The notes: generated by a model not told the origin, from the sequence alone. A stretch of 34,664 nucleotides of DNA from Pseudomonas nitroreducens TX1 (GCF_000313755.1 NZ_AMZB01000090.1:1-34664), one strand, 5' to 3'. Numbered from the stretch's first letter, positions 16,254-25,225 are shown. Made by a program: numbers and translations.

Positions 16254-16378
16254 CTAGCCCCTCTCCCCCGCCCTCTCCCTGAAGGGAGAGGGAGCTTTTC
16301 GTGCCGGCTGACGCATTGGTTTCAACCTGCACCGAACCAGTCCCCTCTCCCTTCAGGGAGAGGGCTAGGGAGAGGGGC
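16254..16378. repeat. CT-rich paired-hairpin repeat, first copy
   Basis: Two arms rich in CCCTCTCCC/GGGAGAGGG (16254-16293 and 16341-16378) flank a 47-base centre. Each arm also folds on itself, for example CCCTCTCCC-TTCA-GGGAGAGGG at 16343-16364. The outer ends CTAGCCCCTCTCCC and CTAGGGAGAGGGG are inverted. A second, less regular copy is at 27450-27578. There is no coding capacity. With the previous repeat it fills the 375-bp gap between lpxO and piuB. Confidence 0.8.
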
Positions 16379-16444
16379 AGGTCTCCGCTCAGGACGTCAT
16401 GCAAGAGCGGACTCGCTCAGTGATCGGCCAAACCCGACACCCGA

Positions 16445-18997
16445 TCAATACACGTCGCGCCGGTAGCGCCCACTCTCCAGCAACGCTTCGACTTCGGCAT
16501 CGCCAAGCATCTCGCGCAGGGCGCGGTCGACGCCTTCGGCCATGCCCTGCAGGCTGCCACAGACGTAGATGGCCGCACCGTCGTCGAGCCACTGGGCGAG
16601 GACTTCGCCGCTGGCGCGCAGGCGGTCCTGGACGTAGACCTTCTCGGCCTGGTCGCGGGAGAAGGCGACGTCCAGGCGTTGCAATTCGCCGCGCGCCAGC
16701 ATGCCTTCGAGCTCTTCGCGACAGTAGAAGTCGTGGGCGATGTTGCGCTCGCCGAACAGCAACCAGTTGCGCGAACGGCCCGCGGCCACGCTCGCCTGCA
16801 ACAGTGCACGCAGGCCGGCAATGCCGGTGCCATTGCCGATCAGGATCAACGGGCGGTCGTCTTCGGTCAGGTGGAAGCTGCGGTTGCGCCGCAGACGCAG
16901 CAGCAGGCTGCCGCCTTCGGGCAGGTACTCGGTCAGCCAGCCGGAACAGATGCCCAGCGAACCGTCGGCGTGCTGCTCCTGGCGGACGATCAGCTCCAGG
17001 GCGCCTGCGCTGCGCAGCGAGGCGATGGAGTACTGGCGCACCGAGAGCTTGATCAGTGCGTCGTAGACCGCCTGACCGTGCTGGCCGACCAGATGCTCCA
17101 GGTTCGCCGGCAGCAGGCAGCCGGCCAAGGCATCGTTCAGTGGCATGGCCAGGCCATCCACCTGCACCTTGGCGGCGCCATCCAGGCCGAGGCGCTCGAG
17201 CCAGCGGCGGACGAGGAATTCCGGCTGGCGCGGGACGATTTCCACCAGATCGCCAGCGGCCCAGTCGATCTGCGACTGGCTCGGCGCGGTCAGGCGCAAC
17301 AGCCAGGTGGATTCGCCCTGGCTGCCAGGGTTCAGGTGCTCACGGCCACTCAGCGTCCAGACCTCGAAGGCCGGCGCGTTGAAGGCCACTTGCGGCGCGG
17401 CGCCGGAAAGTTCGGCCAGACGCACCTGCCAGTCATGCAGCGCGGCGGCATCGCCGTTGTCCACTTCCACGCCGTCGAACAGCGGGCGAGCGCCCTGCCC
17501 CTGCAACCAGCCCTGCATGCGCCGGGCGAAGCCGCAGAACTGATCGTACTGGCGGTCGCCCAGGGCGAGCATGGCGAAGCGCAGGTCGTCCAGGCCGAGG
17601 GTTTGGCCGAGCAACTGGCGCTCGAAGCCACGGGCGCTGTCCGGCGCCTCGCCTTCGCCGAAGGTGCTGACCACGAACAGTGCGTTGCGGGTCTGCTCCA
17701 GCTGCGCGCGGTCCAGCTTGCCCAGCGGTTCGACGCGCACCGGCAGGCCGGCAGCCTGCAATTGGCCAGCACTCTGCCAGGCCAGCTGCTCGGCGAAGCC
17801 GCTCTGGCTGGCGTAGCCCACCAGCCAGGAATCGGCGCCGCCAGCGGCGTTGCCCAGTTCGCCACGAGCGGCCAGCGCGGCGCGCTTCTTGCGGCGGCGG
17901 TCGAGATAGAGCAGCCAGCCGGTGATGAAAAACAGCGGCATGGCCAGGCTGGCGAGCATCATCAGGATGCGTCCGGCGAGGCCGAAGTAGCTGCCGACGT
18001 GCAGGGCGTAGACGCTGGTGAGCAGTTGCTTGCCGAAGCGGCTGTCGTTGTAGCGGCGGTCCTTGAGCAGCTTGCCGCTGGCCGGGTCGATGGTCATCTC
18101 GTTGAAGGCGCGCTCGTGGGCGGCGTCATCGAGAAGGTAGAACACGGTGGCCGGCTGGCCCTTCACCGGCGGCAGGCGCAGGTTGTAGGCGGTCATGGCG
18201 GAGCCGCCGGTCTGCTGGATGGTGTTCCAGATGGCCGTGGCGTCCACCACCGGCGGCGGGCCTTGGGGCACCGGGCCGCGTTTGCCACCAGCCCGCTGAG
18301 CGCCCTTGCCCTGGCCGGCGGGGGCGTCGTCGAGCAGTTTGAACAGGCCGTTGCGGTACCACTCATAGGACCAGTACAGGCCCGTCAGCGAGGCCAGGAG
18401 GTAGAACGCCAGGCACCAGGTGCCGGCTACGGCGTGCAGGTCCCAATTGAACGCACGGCCTTTCTTGCGCCAGTCGAAGGTCAGCCAGGTCCGCCAGTTC
18501 AGCGCCTTGCGCGGCCAGCGCAGGTACAGGCCGGAGAGGCAGAAGAAGACCAGGATCAGGGTGCAGGCGCCGGTGATCTTCTGCCCGGTCTCGCCGGCGG
18601 CGAGGAATCGGTGCAACTGCATGATGAACATGAAAGCGCCCTCGCCCACTGGCGCGGGCAGAGCTTCTGCAGTGTACGGATCGACATACAGCGATTCGCC
18701 ACGGCGCTGGCCCGGCGGTGGGGTGAAGAACAGGCGCGCGGACTCGACACCTTCGGTCTTGAGCCAGAGGAAGGAGACCTTCTTGCCCGGCGCAGCGCTC
18801 TCTACCCGGCGGATCAGCTCGTCCATCGGCAGCACGCCTTCCGCGCGCTTTTCCACCACCAGGCTCTCGGGGTTGATCGCGCGCAGGATTTCATCCTGGA
18901 ACGACAACATCGCCCCGGTGATGCCCATCAGCGCCAGCACCAGACCTGCGCTGATGCCGAACAGCCAATGCAACTGGAACAGGACTTTCTTCAACAC
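16445..18997 (-). CDS. piuB: PepSY-flavodoxin-reductase fusion membrane protein PiuB
   Basis: This inner-membrane flavo-reductase belongs to the piu iron-uptake locus; it is thought to pass electrons from NADPH across the membrane, probably to reduce ferric-siderophore iron, a role that is inferred. It has 850 residues: an N-terminal PepSY-type membrane domain with about four helices (1-375, including LHRFLAAGETGQKITG), a flavodoxin-like FMN domain from about 392 (LVGYASQSGFAEQ), and an FAD/NADPH reductase part with RQYSIASLRS near 652 and IGNGTGIAGL near 717, ending in an aromatic residue. GTG 18997 is preferred because it gives MLKKVLFQLHW and has AAGGTGAGG upstream; GTG 19018 is possible. 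The piuA terminator separates it from piuA. Confidence 0.9.
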   Translation of the reverse strand: MLKKVLFQLHWLFGISAGLVLALMGITGAMLSFQDEILRAINPESLVVEKRAEGVLPMDELIRRVESAAPGKKVSFLWLKTEGVESARLFFTPPPGQRRGESLYVDPYTAEALPAPVGEGAFMFIMQLHRFLAAGETGQKITGACTLILVFFCLSGLYLRWPRKALNWRTWLTFDWRKKGRAFNWDLHAVAGTWCLAFYLLASLTGLYWSYEWYRNGLFKLLDDAPAGQGKGAQRAGGKRGPVPQGPPPVVDATAIWNTIQQTGGSAMTAYNLRLPPVKGQPATVFYLLDDAAHERAFNEMTIDPASGKLLKDRRYNDSRFGKQLLTSVYALHVGSYFGLAGRILMMLASLAMPLFFITGWLLYLDRRRKKRAALAARGELGNAAGGADSWLVGYASQSGFAEQLAWQSAGQLQAAGLPVRVEPLGKLDRAQLEQTRNALFVVSTFGEGEAPDSARGFERQLLGQTLGLDDLRFAMLALGDRQYDQFCGFARRMQGWLQGQGARPLFDGVEVDNGDAAALHDWQVRLAELSGAAPQVAFNAPAFEVWTLSGREHLNPGSQGESTWLLRLTAPSQSQIDWAAGDLVEIVPRQPEFLVRRWLERLGLDGAAKVQVDGLAMPLNDALAGCLLPANLEHLVGQHGQAVYDALIKLSVRQYSIASLRSAGALELIVRQEQHADGSLGICSGWLTEYLPEGGSLLLRLRRNRSFHLTEDDRPLILIGNGTGIAGLRALLQASVAAGRSRNWLLFGERNIAHDFYCREELEGMLARGELQRLDVAFSRDQAEKVYVQDRLRASGEVLAQWLDDGAAIYVCGSLQGMAEGVDRALREMLGDAEVEALLESGRYRRDVY

Positions 18998-19037
18998 CGC
19001 GGCCTCACCTTCGAACACCCTTCACGCAGGGCGGGCA

Positions 19038-19056
19038 TTTTAATGAGAATGGATCG
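19038..19056 (-). promoter_or_regulatory. Possible Fur box upstream of piuB
   Basis: TTTTAATGAGAATGGATCG lies about 40 bases before the piuB start and resembles half of the Fur consensus GATAATGATAATCATTATC (AATGAGAAT core). The match is weaker than at piuA and piuC, so it is tentative. Confidence 0.4.
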
Positions 19057-19119
19057 CAAACGCAGCCGATTTAACAATCTTTACCTGACCTCGCCTTCAG
19101 CAGCGGAGCCCGGACGAAG

Positions 19120-19151
19120 AAAAGCCCCGGCCGAGGAGCATCGGCCGGGGC
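19120..19151 (-). terminator. Rho-independent terminator after piuA
   Basis: Read on the minus strand, an 11-bp stem GCCCCGGCCGA/TCGGCCGGGGC with a 6-base loop is followed by TTTT. It lies 23 bases after the piuA stop and separates piuA from piuB. Confidence 0.9.
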
Positions 19152-19173
19152 GGGTCGCCAGAGCGGCGTGCCC

Positions 19174-21432
19174 TCAGAAGTGGACGTTGACACCCAGTAG
19201 CGCGGTGCGGCCCGGGGCCACGTGCGCCATGTGGGTGCTGAAGACCTGGTCGAAGTAACGCTTGTCGGTCAGGTTCTGCACGTTGAGCTGCAGGTCGAGG
19301 TTCTTGCTGATCACGTACTTGGCCATGGCGTCGTAGCGCCAGTAGGACGGAATCATGGTGCTGTTGGCGGTATTGCCGAACTGCTCGTCGACGTAGGTGG
19401 CGCCGCCGCCCACGGTGAAGTTCTGCAGCACGTCGTAGGTCGACCAGAGGGTGAAGTTGTTCTGCGCGGTCTGCGGCATGCGGTTGCCCTCGTCGCTGGC
19501 CACGCTGGACTTGAGGATCTCGCTGTCCAGGTACGTGTAGCCGCCGAAGACTTTCCACTTGGGCGTCAGCGCGCCGCTGAAGCCAAGCTCCACGCCCTGC
19601 ACGCGCTGCTCGCCATCGAGCACCTGGACGGTGGAGTCGTCCGGCGAGGCGACGCGGGCGTTGGTCTTGTCGGTGCGGAAGATCGCCGCATTGAGCGACA
19701 GCGCTTCGTCGAAGAAGGCCCACTTGGTGCCGATCTCGTAGTTGCGGTTGCGCTCCGGATCGAGGTTGGAATTGGCCAGGCTGAGGTCGCCGCCGCCTTC
19801 GCCGGCGGTCTCGCCACTGGGGTTGCTGGAGGTGGACCAGGCCGCGTAGATGCTGCCGTTGGGCGCCGGTTTGTAGACCACACCCAGCTGGTAGTTCCAG
19901 AAGTGGCTGTTGTTCTGGCGGTCGAAATCACCGGCGGGCGAACCGCGGCCGCCCGTGGAGTAACCGCTGGAACGGGTTTCGTAGTCGTCATAACGCAGGC
20001 CGAGGTTGAGGGCCCACTGCTCGCTGAGCCTCAGGGTGTCGAACACGTAGGCCGAGGCGGTCTTGGTGTCGGTGTCGGTGAAGGCGGCGCTGTCGGTGAT
20101 GCTGCCGGTCCAGTGGTCGCCCGGGGTGGGCTTGTTCAGGCTGGTGCAGTCGCCGCTGGCGATCAGCGATGGGGTGCAGAGGTTGCCGCTGCCGCCGCCC
20201 GGGGTGATCACATAGGGGCGGTTGTGCACGTCCTCGTAGCTGAACTCCATGCCGGTCACCAGGGTGTGGCCGACGAAGCCGGTGTCGAAGGTGGCTTTCA
20301 GGTCGGTCTGGTTGACCCAGCCCTTGGAGGTGGAGTTGCGGTTCTTCGAGGAGCGGTAGACCAGCCCGTTGGCAACATTGCCGCGGCTGTCATCGGGGTT
20401 GGTGACGATGTAGTCCAGGGTGGTGCGCACGAGGCGGAAGCTGTTGGACAGGGTCAGGTTGTCGTTCAGGTCGTGCTCGATGCGGAAGGTGCCGGTATCG
20501 GTGGTGCTCTTGCGGTAGTCGCGGTCGTTCAGGCCGTAGAAGTTGCTCTTGTCCACGGACACCGGCTTGCTCGGATTGCGCTCGCTGCGCCCGGCCAGGG
20601 TCAGCGGAATGCCGTAGTCGGGCATGTCGTCGGTGGACAGGTGGTAGTACGACAGCGTCGCGCGGGTGGGCGTGTCGAAGCCGAAGGTGATGGTCGGCGC
20701 CACGCCCCAGCGGCTGACGTTGACCTCGTCGCGGCCGGCGACGTTGGCGTCGTGCTTCATCAGGTTCAGGCGGAAGGCCGCGTTGTTGCCCAGCGTGTGG
20801 TTGACGTCAAGGGTGGTGCGACGGGTCTGGTCGGTGCCCAGCACCACGCTGGCGTCGTTGAAGTCGGCCTGCCTGGCGGTCTTGCTGATCAGGTTCAGGC
20901 TGCCACCGGTGGAACCGGCGCCGGTGTAGGCCGAGCCCGGGCCCTTGCTGACTTCGATCTGCTCGATGTTGAAGATCTCGCGGGTCTGCGAGGCCACGTC
21001 GCGCATGCCGTCGAGGAAGGTGTCGCTCTCGGCGTTGAAACCACGGATGAACGGACGGTCACCGGCCGGGTTGCCGCCCTCGCCCGCACCGAAAGTGATG
21101 CCGGGCGTGGTGCGCAGGGCGTCCTGCAGGGTCAGCGCGCCAGTGTCCCTGATCACCTGCTGCGGGATCACCGTGACGGTCTTGGGCGTATCCAGCAGCG
21201 GCGCGGTGTACTTCTCGTTGGAAGAGTTCTCGACGTTGTAGGTCGTCGGATCCTGCTGCTGGCCGACCACGGTGTCGGCGTCGAGTGACAGCACATCCTG
21301 GCCGGACTTCTTCGGCGAAGCTTCATCGGCATGGGCCAGATGGGTGCCGGACATGGCGGTAATCGCCACGCCCACAGCGGAAACCAGAAGGCGCGGCTTG
21401 CTGCCGGCGAATTCGGTGGATTGACGCGACAT
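19174..21432 (-). CDS. piuA: TonB-dependent siderophore receptor PiuA
   Basis: This outer-membrane receptor imports ferric siderophores with TonB energy; in P. aeruginosa PiuA takes up catechol-type compounds and is used by siderophore-linked beta-lactams. It has 752 residues with a signal peptide of about 35 residues ending in AHA. The plug domain (about 60-200) contains DTPKTVTVIPQQVI, ALRTTPGITFGAGEGG, RPFIRGF and the IEQIEVSKGPGSAYTGAGSTGGSLN block. The rest is a 22-strand barrel ending in the terminal Phe of LGVNVHF, as outer-membrane insertion requires. GGGAGGGAG before the ATG is a strong SD. A Fur-like site lies about 50 bases upstream, so iron repression is expected. It is divergent from piuC. 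Confidence 0.96.
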   Translation of the reverse strand: MSRQSTEFAGSKPRLLVSAVGVAITAMSGTHLAHADEASPKKSGQDVLSLDADTVVGQQQDPTTYNVENSSNEKYTAPLLDTPKTVTVIPQQVIRDTGALTLQDALRTTPGITFGAGEGGNPAGDRPFIRGFNAESDTFLDGMRDVASQTREIFNIEQIEVSKGPGSAYTGAGSTGGSLNLISKTARQADFNDASVVLGTDQTRRTTLDVNHTLGNNAAFRLNLMKHDANVAGRDEVNVSRWGVAPTITFGFDTPTRATLSYYHLSTDDMPDYGIPLTLAGRSERNPSKPVSVDKSNFYGLNDRDYRKSTTDTGTFRIEHDLNDNLTLSNSFRLVRTTLDYIVTNPDDSRGNVANGLVYRSSKNRNSTSKGWVNQTDLKATFDTGFVGHTLVTGMEFSYEDVHNRPYVITPGGGSGNLCTPSLIASGDCTSLNKPTPGDHWTGSITDSAAFTDTDTKTASAYVFDTLRLSEQWALNLGLRYDDYETRSSGYSTGGRGSPAGDFDRQNNSHFWNYQLGVVYKPAPNGSIYAAWSTSSNPSGETAGEGGGDLSLANSNLDPERNRNYEIGTKWAFFDEALSLNAAIFRTDKTNARVASPDDSTVQVLDGEQRVQGVELGFSGALTPKWKVFGGYTYLDSEILKSSVASDEGNRMPQTAQNNFTLWSTYDVLQNFTVGGGATYVDEQFGNTANSTMIPSYWRYDAMAKYVISKNLDLQLNVQNLTDKRYFDQVFSTHMAHVAPGRTALLGVNVHF

Positions 21433-21474
21433 CGAAACTCCCTCCCCAGGGGCTCATGAAGGCCGCGCAATGTA

Positions 21475-21497
21475 TTGCAATTGAGAATCTGTATCAA
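21475..21497 (-). promoter_or_regulatory. Fur-box-like site upstream of piuA
   Basis: CAATTGAGAATCTGTATC (21478-21495) has the AATTGAGAAT core common in Pseudomonas Fur sites and partial dyad symmetry. It lies 43-65 bases before the piuA ATG in an AT-rich spacer. Iron-dependent repression is inferred. Confidence 0.6.
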
Positions 21498-21584
21498 TTC
21501 ATACTAATTACCATACGCATATGATTTACAACTTTTACACTTTCCCCCTGTCGGAAGCAGCGGTATGGCGGTTGCGGTGGAATG

Positions 21585-21603
21585 TTGCAAATCATTATCA
21601 TTG
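21585..21603 (+). promoter_or_regulatory. Fur box upstream of piuC
   Basis: TGCAAATCATTATCATTGG matches the Fur consensus closely in its core (AATCATTATCATT). It lies 32 bases before the piuC ATG, where bound Fur would block the promoter. Confidence 0.75.
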
Positions 21604-21634
21604 GCAAATTATCGAAAGCGAATGGAAAACGACC

Positions 21635-22315
21635 ATGCTGTTGCGCATCCCCGGCGTCTTCACCCGTGACGAGGTGACGCGTATCCGCGGCGCCCTGGAA
21701 CAGGCCGAGTGGGCCGATGGCAAGGTCACCGCCGGTTACCAGTCGTCCCGCGCCAAGCACAACCTGCAACTGCCGCAGGAGCATCCGCTGGCCCGCGAGA
21801 TCGGCGAAGCCATGCTGCAGCGCCTGTGGAGCAACCCGTTGTTCCAGTCGGCCGCGCTGCCGAACAAGGTCTTCCCGCCGCTGTTCAACTGCTACACCGG
21901 CGGCGGCTCGTTCGACTTCCACATCGACAACGCCGTGCGCGACACCCAGGGCGGCCGCGAGCGGGTGCGCACCGACGTCTCCTCGACACTGTTCTTCAGT
22001 GACCCGGAAGACTACGACGGCGGCGAACTGGTGATCCAGGACACCTACGGCACCCAGCAGGTGAAGCTGCCGGCCGGCGACCTGGTGCTCTACCCCGCCA
22101 CCAGCCTGCACAAGGTCAACCCGGTGACCCGAGGCGCGCGCATCGCCTCGTTCTTCTGGACCCAGAGCCTGGTGCGCGAGGACAGCCAGCGCGCCCTGCT
22201 GTTCCAGATGGACCAGTCGATCCAGGCGCTGACCCGCGACGTGCCGGAGCACCCGGCGCTGATCGAGCTGACCGGCACTTACCACAACCTGCTGCGCCGT
22301 TGGGTGGACGTCTGA
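21635..22315 (+). CDS. piuC: PKHD-type Fe(II)/2-oxoglutarate hydroxylase PiuC
   Basis: This cytoplasmic non-haem iron dioxygenase has the prolyl-4-hydroxylase/PKHD fold and is the constant partner of PiuA-type receptors; its substrate is not settled. It has 226 residues. Iron ligands are H96 and D98 (FHIDNAVRD) and H159 (SLHKVNP), with R169 as the likely 2-oxoglutarate anchor. The C-terminal stretch with [13 protein letters not shown] is typical of the family. The frame extends upstream to 21521, but that part covers the Fur box and promoter, and ATG 21635 gives the standard start [14 protein letters not shown]. It is expected to be induced by iron starvation and is followed after 6 bases by the Sel1-repeat gene. 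Confidence 0.95.
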   Translation: MLLRIPGVFTRDEVTRIRGALEQAEWADGKVTAGYQSSRAKHNLQLPQEHPLAREIGEAMLQRLWSNPLFQSAALPNKVFPPLFNCYTGGGSFDFHIDNAVRDTQGGRERVRTDVSSTLFFSDPEDYDGGELVIQDTYGTQQVKLPAGDLVLYPATSLHKVNPVTRGARIASFFWTQSLVREDSQRALLFQMDQSIQALTRDVPEHPALIELTGTYHNLLRRWVDV

Positions 22316-22321
22316 TCCGAC

Positions 22322-23116
22322 ATGAGTTTCGTCCTGCGCCGCACCGAAGAAATCAACGTCGAAGAACTTACCGGCCAGCTCGCCGATGACCCGCGACAGA
22401 CAGCCCGCCTCATCGTGGCCGGCGCCCGCGAAGGCAACCTCGAGGCCCAGGCGCTGCTTGGGCAGATCCTGCTCGACGGCCACGGCATCGAGCAGGATGT
22501 CGGCCTCGCGCTGACCTGGTTCGGCATCGCCGCGGAGCGTGGCCACGCCATGGCGCGCAACATGCTCGGGCGCTGCCTGGAGCACGGTTGGGGCTGCGCG
22601 AAGGACGAGGCCGGTGCCGCCCGTCATTACGCGATTGCCGCCCAGCAGAAGCTCGACTGGGCCATGTACAACCTCGCCAACCTGCTCTCCACCGGCCGAG
22701 GCGTGGCGCGCGACGACGCCCGCGCGCTGGCGCTTTACCAGAGCGCGGCAGCGCTGGGCCATGCCAAGTCGATGAACCTGGTCGGACGCTTCCACGAGGA
22801 AGGCCTGGTGGTACCGCGCGACTTGGCCGCGGCGCACCAGTGGTACCGCCGGTCGGCCGAGGCCGGCGATTTCCGTGGCCAGTTCAGTCACGCCACGGTG
22901 CTCGCCGAGCGCGGCGACCTGCCGGCCGCGCGTATCTGGCTGGAGCGTGCGCTGGAAGGCGGCAACCTCAACTTCCTGCGCGTGGCCCGCCACCAACTCG
23001 CCGCCTCCATGCCGCCGAGCCTGCACGAGCTGACCCTGGCCTACTTCCAGCGCGCCGCCGAACTGGGCGATGAATCGGACCTTCGTCACCTCGCCGAGCA
23101 GATGGGCGTTGCCTGA
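22322..23116 (+). CDS. Sel1-repeat (tetratricopeptide-like) protein
   Basis: This 264-residue protein is made of about five or six Sel1-like repeats of some 36 residues. Each has the A.....LG.....G.G...D...A..W pattern, seen in AQALLGQILLDGHGIEQD, ARNMLGRCLEHGWGCAKD, AMYNLANLLSTGRGVARDD and SMNLVGRFHEEGLVVPRD. No signal peptide is visible, so it is probably a cytoplasmic scaffold or adaptor. It starts 6 bases after piuC and almost surely shares its iron-regulated transcript. P. aeruginosa has the same neighbour (PA4516, from memory). Its role in iron uptake is unknown; assembly or regulation of PiuC is a reasonable guess, nothing more. Confidence 0.9.
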   Translation: MSFVLRRTEEINVEELTGQLADDPRQTARLIVAGAREGNLEAQALLGQILLDGHGIEQDVGLALTWFGIAAERGHAMARNMLGRCLEHGWGCAKDEAGAARHYAIAAQQKLDWAMYNLANLLSTGRGVARDDARALALYQSAAALGHAKSMNLVGRFHEEGLVVPRDLAAAHQWYRRSAEAGDFRGQFSHATVLAERGDLPAARIWLERALEGGNLNFLRVARHQLAASMPPSLHELTLAYFQRAAELGDESDLRHLAEQMGVA

Positions 23117-23122
23117 CCTCCC

Positions 23123-23152
23123 TTGACGTAATTTTCACGCCACTCCTGTTAG
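23123..23152 (+). promoter_or_regulatory. Possible sigma-70 promoter for the cptA-like gene
   Basis: TTGACG at 23123-23128 and TGTTAG at 23147-23152, 18 bases apart, lie in the 97-bp gap before the cptA-like start. The -35 match is good and the -10 match is moderate. Confidence 0.45.
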
Positions 23153-23213
23153 CTTTGCCGGCTAACCAGGCTGCCGGAGCTTTCGGGAGCCGCCACGTAA
23201 CGACGAGGCGCAA

Positions 23214-25013
23214 GTGTCGAACACCACATCCCCCGTAGCGCGCAAACGCGTGGATTGGGCCGCCCTGGGCTGGCTCCTGCTGTTCTTCTGGTACTTCTCC
23301 GGCGTCACCCAGGCGCTGATCCTGTTCAGCGGCACCACCGGCTTTGCCGGCTTCCGCGACGCCTTCTTCCTCAGCAGCCTGTGGCTCGCGCCGCCGCTGC
23401 TGCTGCCGCGCTTCACCAAGGGTGTCGCCGCCATCATCGGCCTGGTGCTCTGGGGCGCCTCGCTGGTGGGCCTGAGCTACTTCGGCATCTACAAGCAGGA
23501 GTTCTCGCAAAGCGTCATCTTCGTGATGTTCGAGTCGAACACCGCCGAGGCCGGCGAGTACTTCAGCCAGTACTTCAGCCTGTGGCTGGGCCTGGCCCTG
23601 CTGGCCTATACCGTGGTCGCGGTAGTGCTCTGGAAGCGCATCCGGCCCATCAGCATGCCCGCCTATACCCGCGTGCCGCTGGCCGTGCTGCTGGTGGTGC
23701 TGAACCTGTTCTACCCCTTCTACAAGCAGATGGTCACCCAGGAGCGCACCTTCGCCCAGGCGCTGGAGAAGGTGCAGTCGCGCATGGAGCCGGCGGTGCC
23801 GTGGCAACTGGTGGTGGGCTACGTCCAGTACCGCCAGCAGCTGGACAACATGCAGAAGCTGCTGCAGCAGAACGCCTCCCTGCCGCCCCTGCAGAACCTC
23901 AAGGACAGCAGCGGCGACGAGCCGCGCACCCTGGTGCTGGTGCTGGGCGAATCCACCACCCGCCAGCACATGCACCTGTACGGCTATGGCCGTGACACCA
24001 CGCCGAACCTCGACGCGCTGGCCGCCAGCGGCCAGGGTCTGACCGTGTTCCAGAACGTGGTCGCGCCGCGCCCTTACACCATCGAGGTGATGCAGCAGAT
24101 CCTCACCTTCGGCGATGAGCAGAATCCGGACAGATTCCTCACCGATCCATCGCTGATCAACCTGATGAAACAGGCGGGCTACAAGACCTTCTGGATCACC
24201 AACCAGCAGACGATGACCAAGCGCAACACCATGCTCACCACCTTCTCCCAGCAGACGGACGAGCAGGCGTACCTGAACAACCAGCGCAACCAGAACGCCA
24301 GCCAGTATGACGGCGTGGTGCTCGACCCGTTCGAGAAGGCCCTGAAGGACCCGGCGCAGAAGAAGTTCATCGTGGTCCACCTGCTGGGCACTCACATGGA
24401 CTACCGCTACCGCTATCCGGAAGAGTTCGCCTACTTCAAGGACCGCCAGGGCGCTCCCTCGGCGCTGTCGGATGACCAGGTGGAAACCTACAACTTCTAC
24501 GACAACGCGGTGCGCTACAACGACTTCGTGGTGTCGAGCCTGATCAAGCGTTACTCGGCGGCCAATGCCAACGGCTTCATGCTCTATCTCTCCGACCACG
24601 GCGAGGAGGTCTACAGCTCGGGCAACCATGACCGCCTGGGCCGCAACGAGATGGACCCGACCCGGCCGATGTACACCATTCCGTTCATGGTCTGGACTTC
24701 GCCGAGCTGGCAGGCCGAGCACCCGCGCGACCTGCAGGCAGTGGCCAACCGTTCCTACAGCAGCTCGCACCTGATCCATACCCTGTCCGACCTCGCCGGC
24801 CTGAGCTACGACCGTTACGAGCCGGCCAAGAGCCTGGTGAGTGAGCAGTTCGCCGCCGCACCACGCTGGATTGGCGACCCGTACCGCAAGGACGGTCTGC
24901 ACGAGTTCGACAAGCTGCCGCAGGACCAGCCCGCGCCGCAGGAAATCGCCAAGGACGCCAAGGCGCCGACCACGGCCCAGACACCGGAACCGGCGCAACC
25001 CAAGGAGGGTTGA
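23214..25013 (+). CDS. Membrane phosphoethanolamine transferase, CptA/EptC-like
   Basis: This alkaline-phosphatase-superfamily enzyme of the inner membrane moves phosphoethanolamine from phosphatidylethanolamine to a periplasmic acceptor, most likely the LPS inner core. It has 599 residues: about five N-terminal helices (to about residue 180), then a periplasmic catalytic domain. T248 in GESTTR is the likely nucleophile with E246 as metal ligand; D461 and H462 in LYLSDHGEE complete the zinc site, and HLLGTHMDYRYRYP is a family block. The GTG start has GAGG 6-7 bases upstream. The GESTTR and LLGTHMDYRYRYP blocks resemble CptA more than EptA. It is often annotated only as a membrane sulfatase. 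The acceptor is unknown; the C-terminus is a Pro/Lys-rich tail. Confidence 0.85.
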   Translation: MSNTTSPVARKRVDWAALGWLLLFFWYFSGVTQALILFSGTTGFAGFRDAFFLSSLWLAPPLLLPRFTKGVAAIIGLVLWGASLVGLSYFGIYKQEFSQSVIFVMFESNTAEAGEYFSQYFSLWLGLALLAYTVVAVVLWKRIRPISMPAYTRVPLAVLLVVLNLFYPFYKQMVTQERTFAQALEKVQSRMEPAVPWQLVVGYVQYRQQLDNMQKLLQQNASLPPLQNLKDSSGDEPRTLVLVLGESTTRQHMHLYGYGRDTTPNLDALAASGQGLTVFQNVVAPRPYTIEVMQQILTFGDEQNPDRFLTDPSLINLMKQAGYKTFWITNQQTMTKRNTMLTTFSQQTDEQAYLNNQRNQNASQYDGVVLDPFEKALKDPAQKKFIVVHLLGTHMDYRYRYPEEFAYFKDRQGAPSALSDDQVETYNFYDNAVRYNDFVVSSLIKRYSAANANGFMLYLSDHGEEVYSSGNHDRLGRNEMDPTRPMYTIPFMVWTSPSWQAEHPRDLQAVANRSYSSSHLIHTLSDLAGLSYDRYEPAKSLVSEQFAAAPRWIGDPYRKDGLHEFDKLPQDQPAPQEIAKDAKAPTTAQTPEPAQPKEG

Positions 25014-25031
25014 GTCGTCCCGGATGTCCTG

Positions 25032-25061
25032 AAAAACGCCCCGCCATCGCGGGGCGTTTTT
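25032..25061 (+). terminator. Rho-independent terminator after the cptA-like gene
   Basis: AAAAACGCCCCGC and GCGGGGCGTTTTT form a 13-bp perfect stem with a 4-base CATC loop and a T5 end. It starts 19 bases after the stop. The A-run on the other side could make it work in both directions. Confidence 0.93.
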
Positions 25062-25123
25062 CATTGGGCCCGACGGTGCAGTGACAGCCTCGGTATCACC
25101 AGGATAAAGGCGGCAGAATGCGG

Positions 25124-25147
25124 TTCGCGAGCAAGCTCGCTCCTACA
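25124..25147. repeat. Single REP unit
   Basis: TTCGCGAGCAAGCTCGCTCC followed by TACA matches the right arm of the 9400-9477 element exactly. It stands alone without a facing arm of the same subtype. Confidence 0.85.
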
Positions 25148-25201
25148 GGTGGCGTGCTACCTCGATGGTTTCCGGTTACTCCGTGGGCCGCCGCGGAGGA
25201 T

Positions 25202-25225
25202 TTCGCGGACAAGGTCCGCTCCTAC
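25202..25225. repeat. REP-related unit, GGACAAGGTCC subtype
   Basis: TTCGCGGACAAGGTCCGCTC followed by CTAC keeps the TTCGCG start and GCTCCTAC end of the common REP arm but has GGACAAGGTCC in the centre. The same subtype recurs at 25649-25673, so it is a second sequence class. Confidence 0.78.

Noticed and set aside
16679..19258. Open frame of 859 codons on the + strand opposite piuB
   Set aside because: It is a shadow of the strongly biased piuB codons; its translation is His/Gln/Val/Ala-rich without domains, while piuB shows complete flavo-reductase motifs.
19222..21288. Open frame of 688 codons on the + strand opposite piuA
   Set aside because: It is an antisense shadow of piuA; the translation is Val/Gly/Ala-rich, with no start signals and no known motif.
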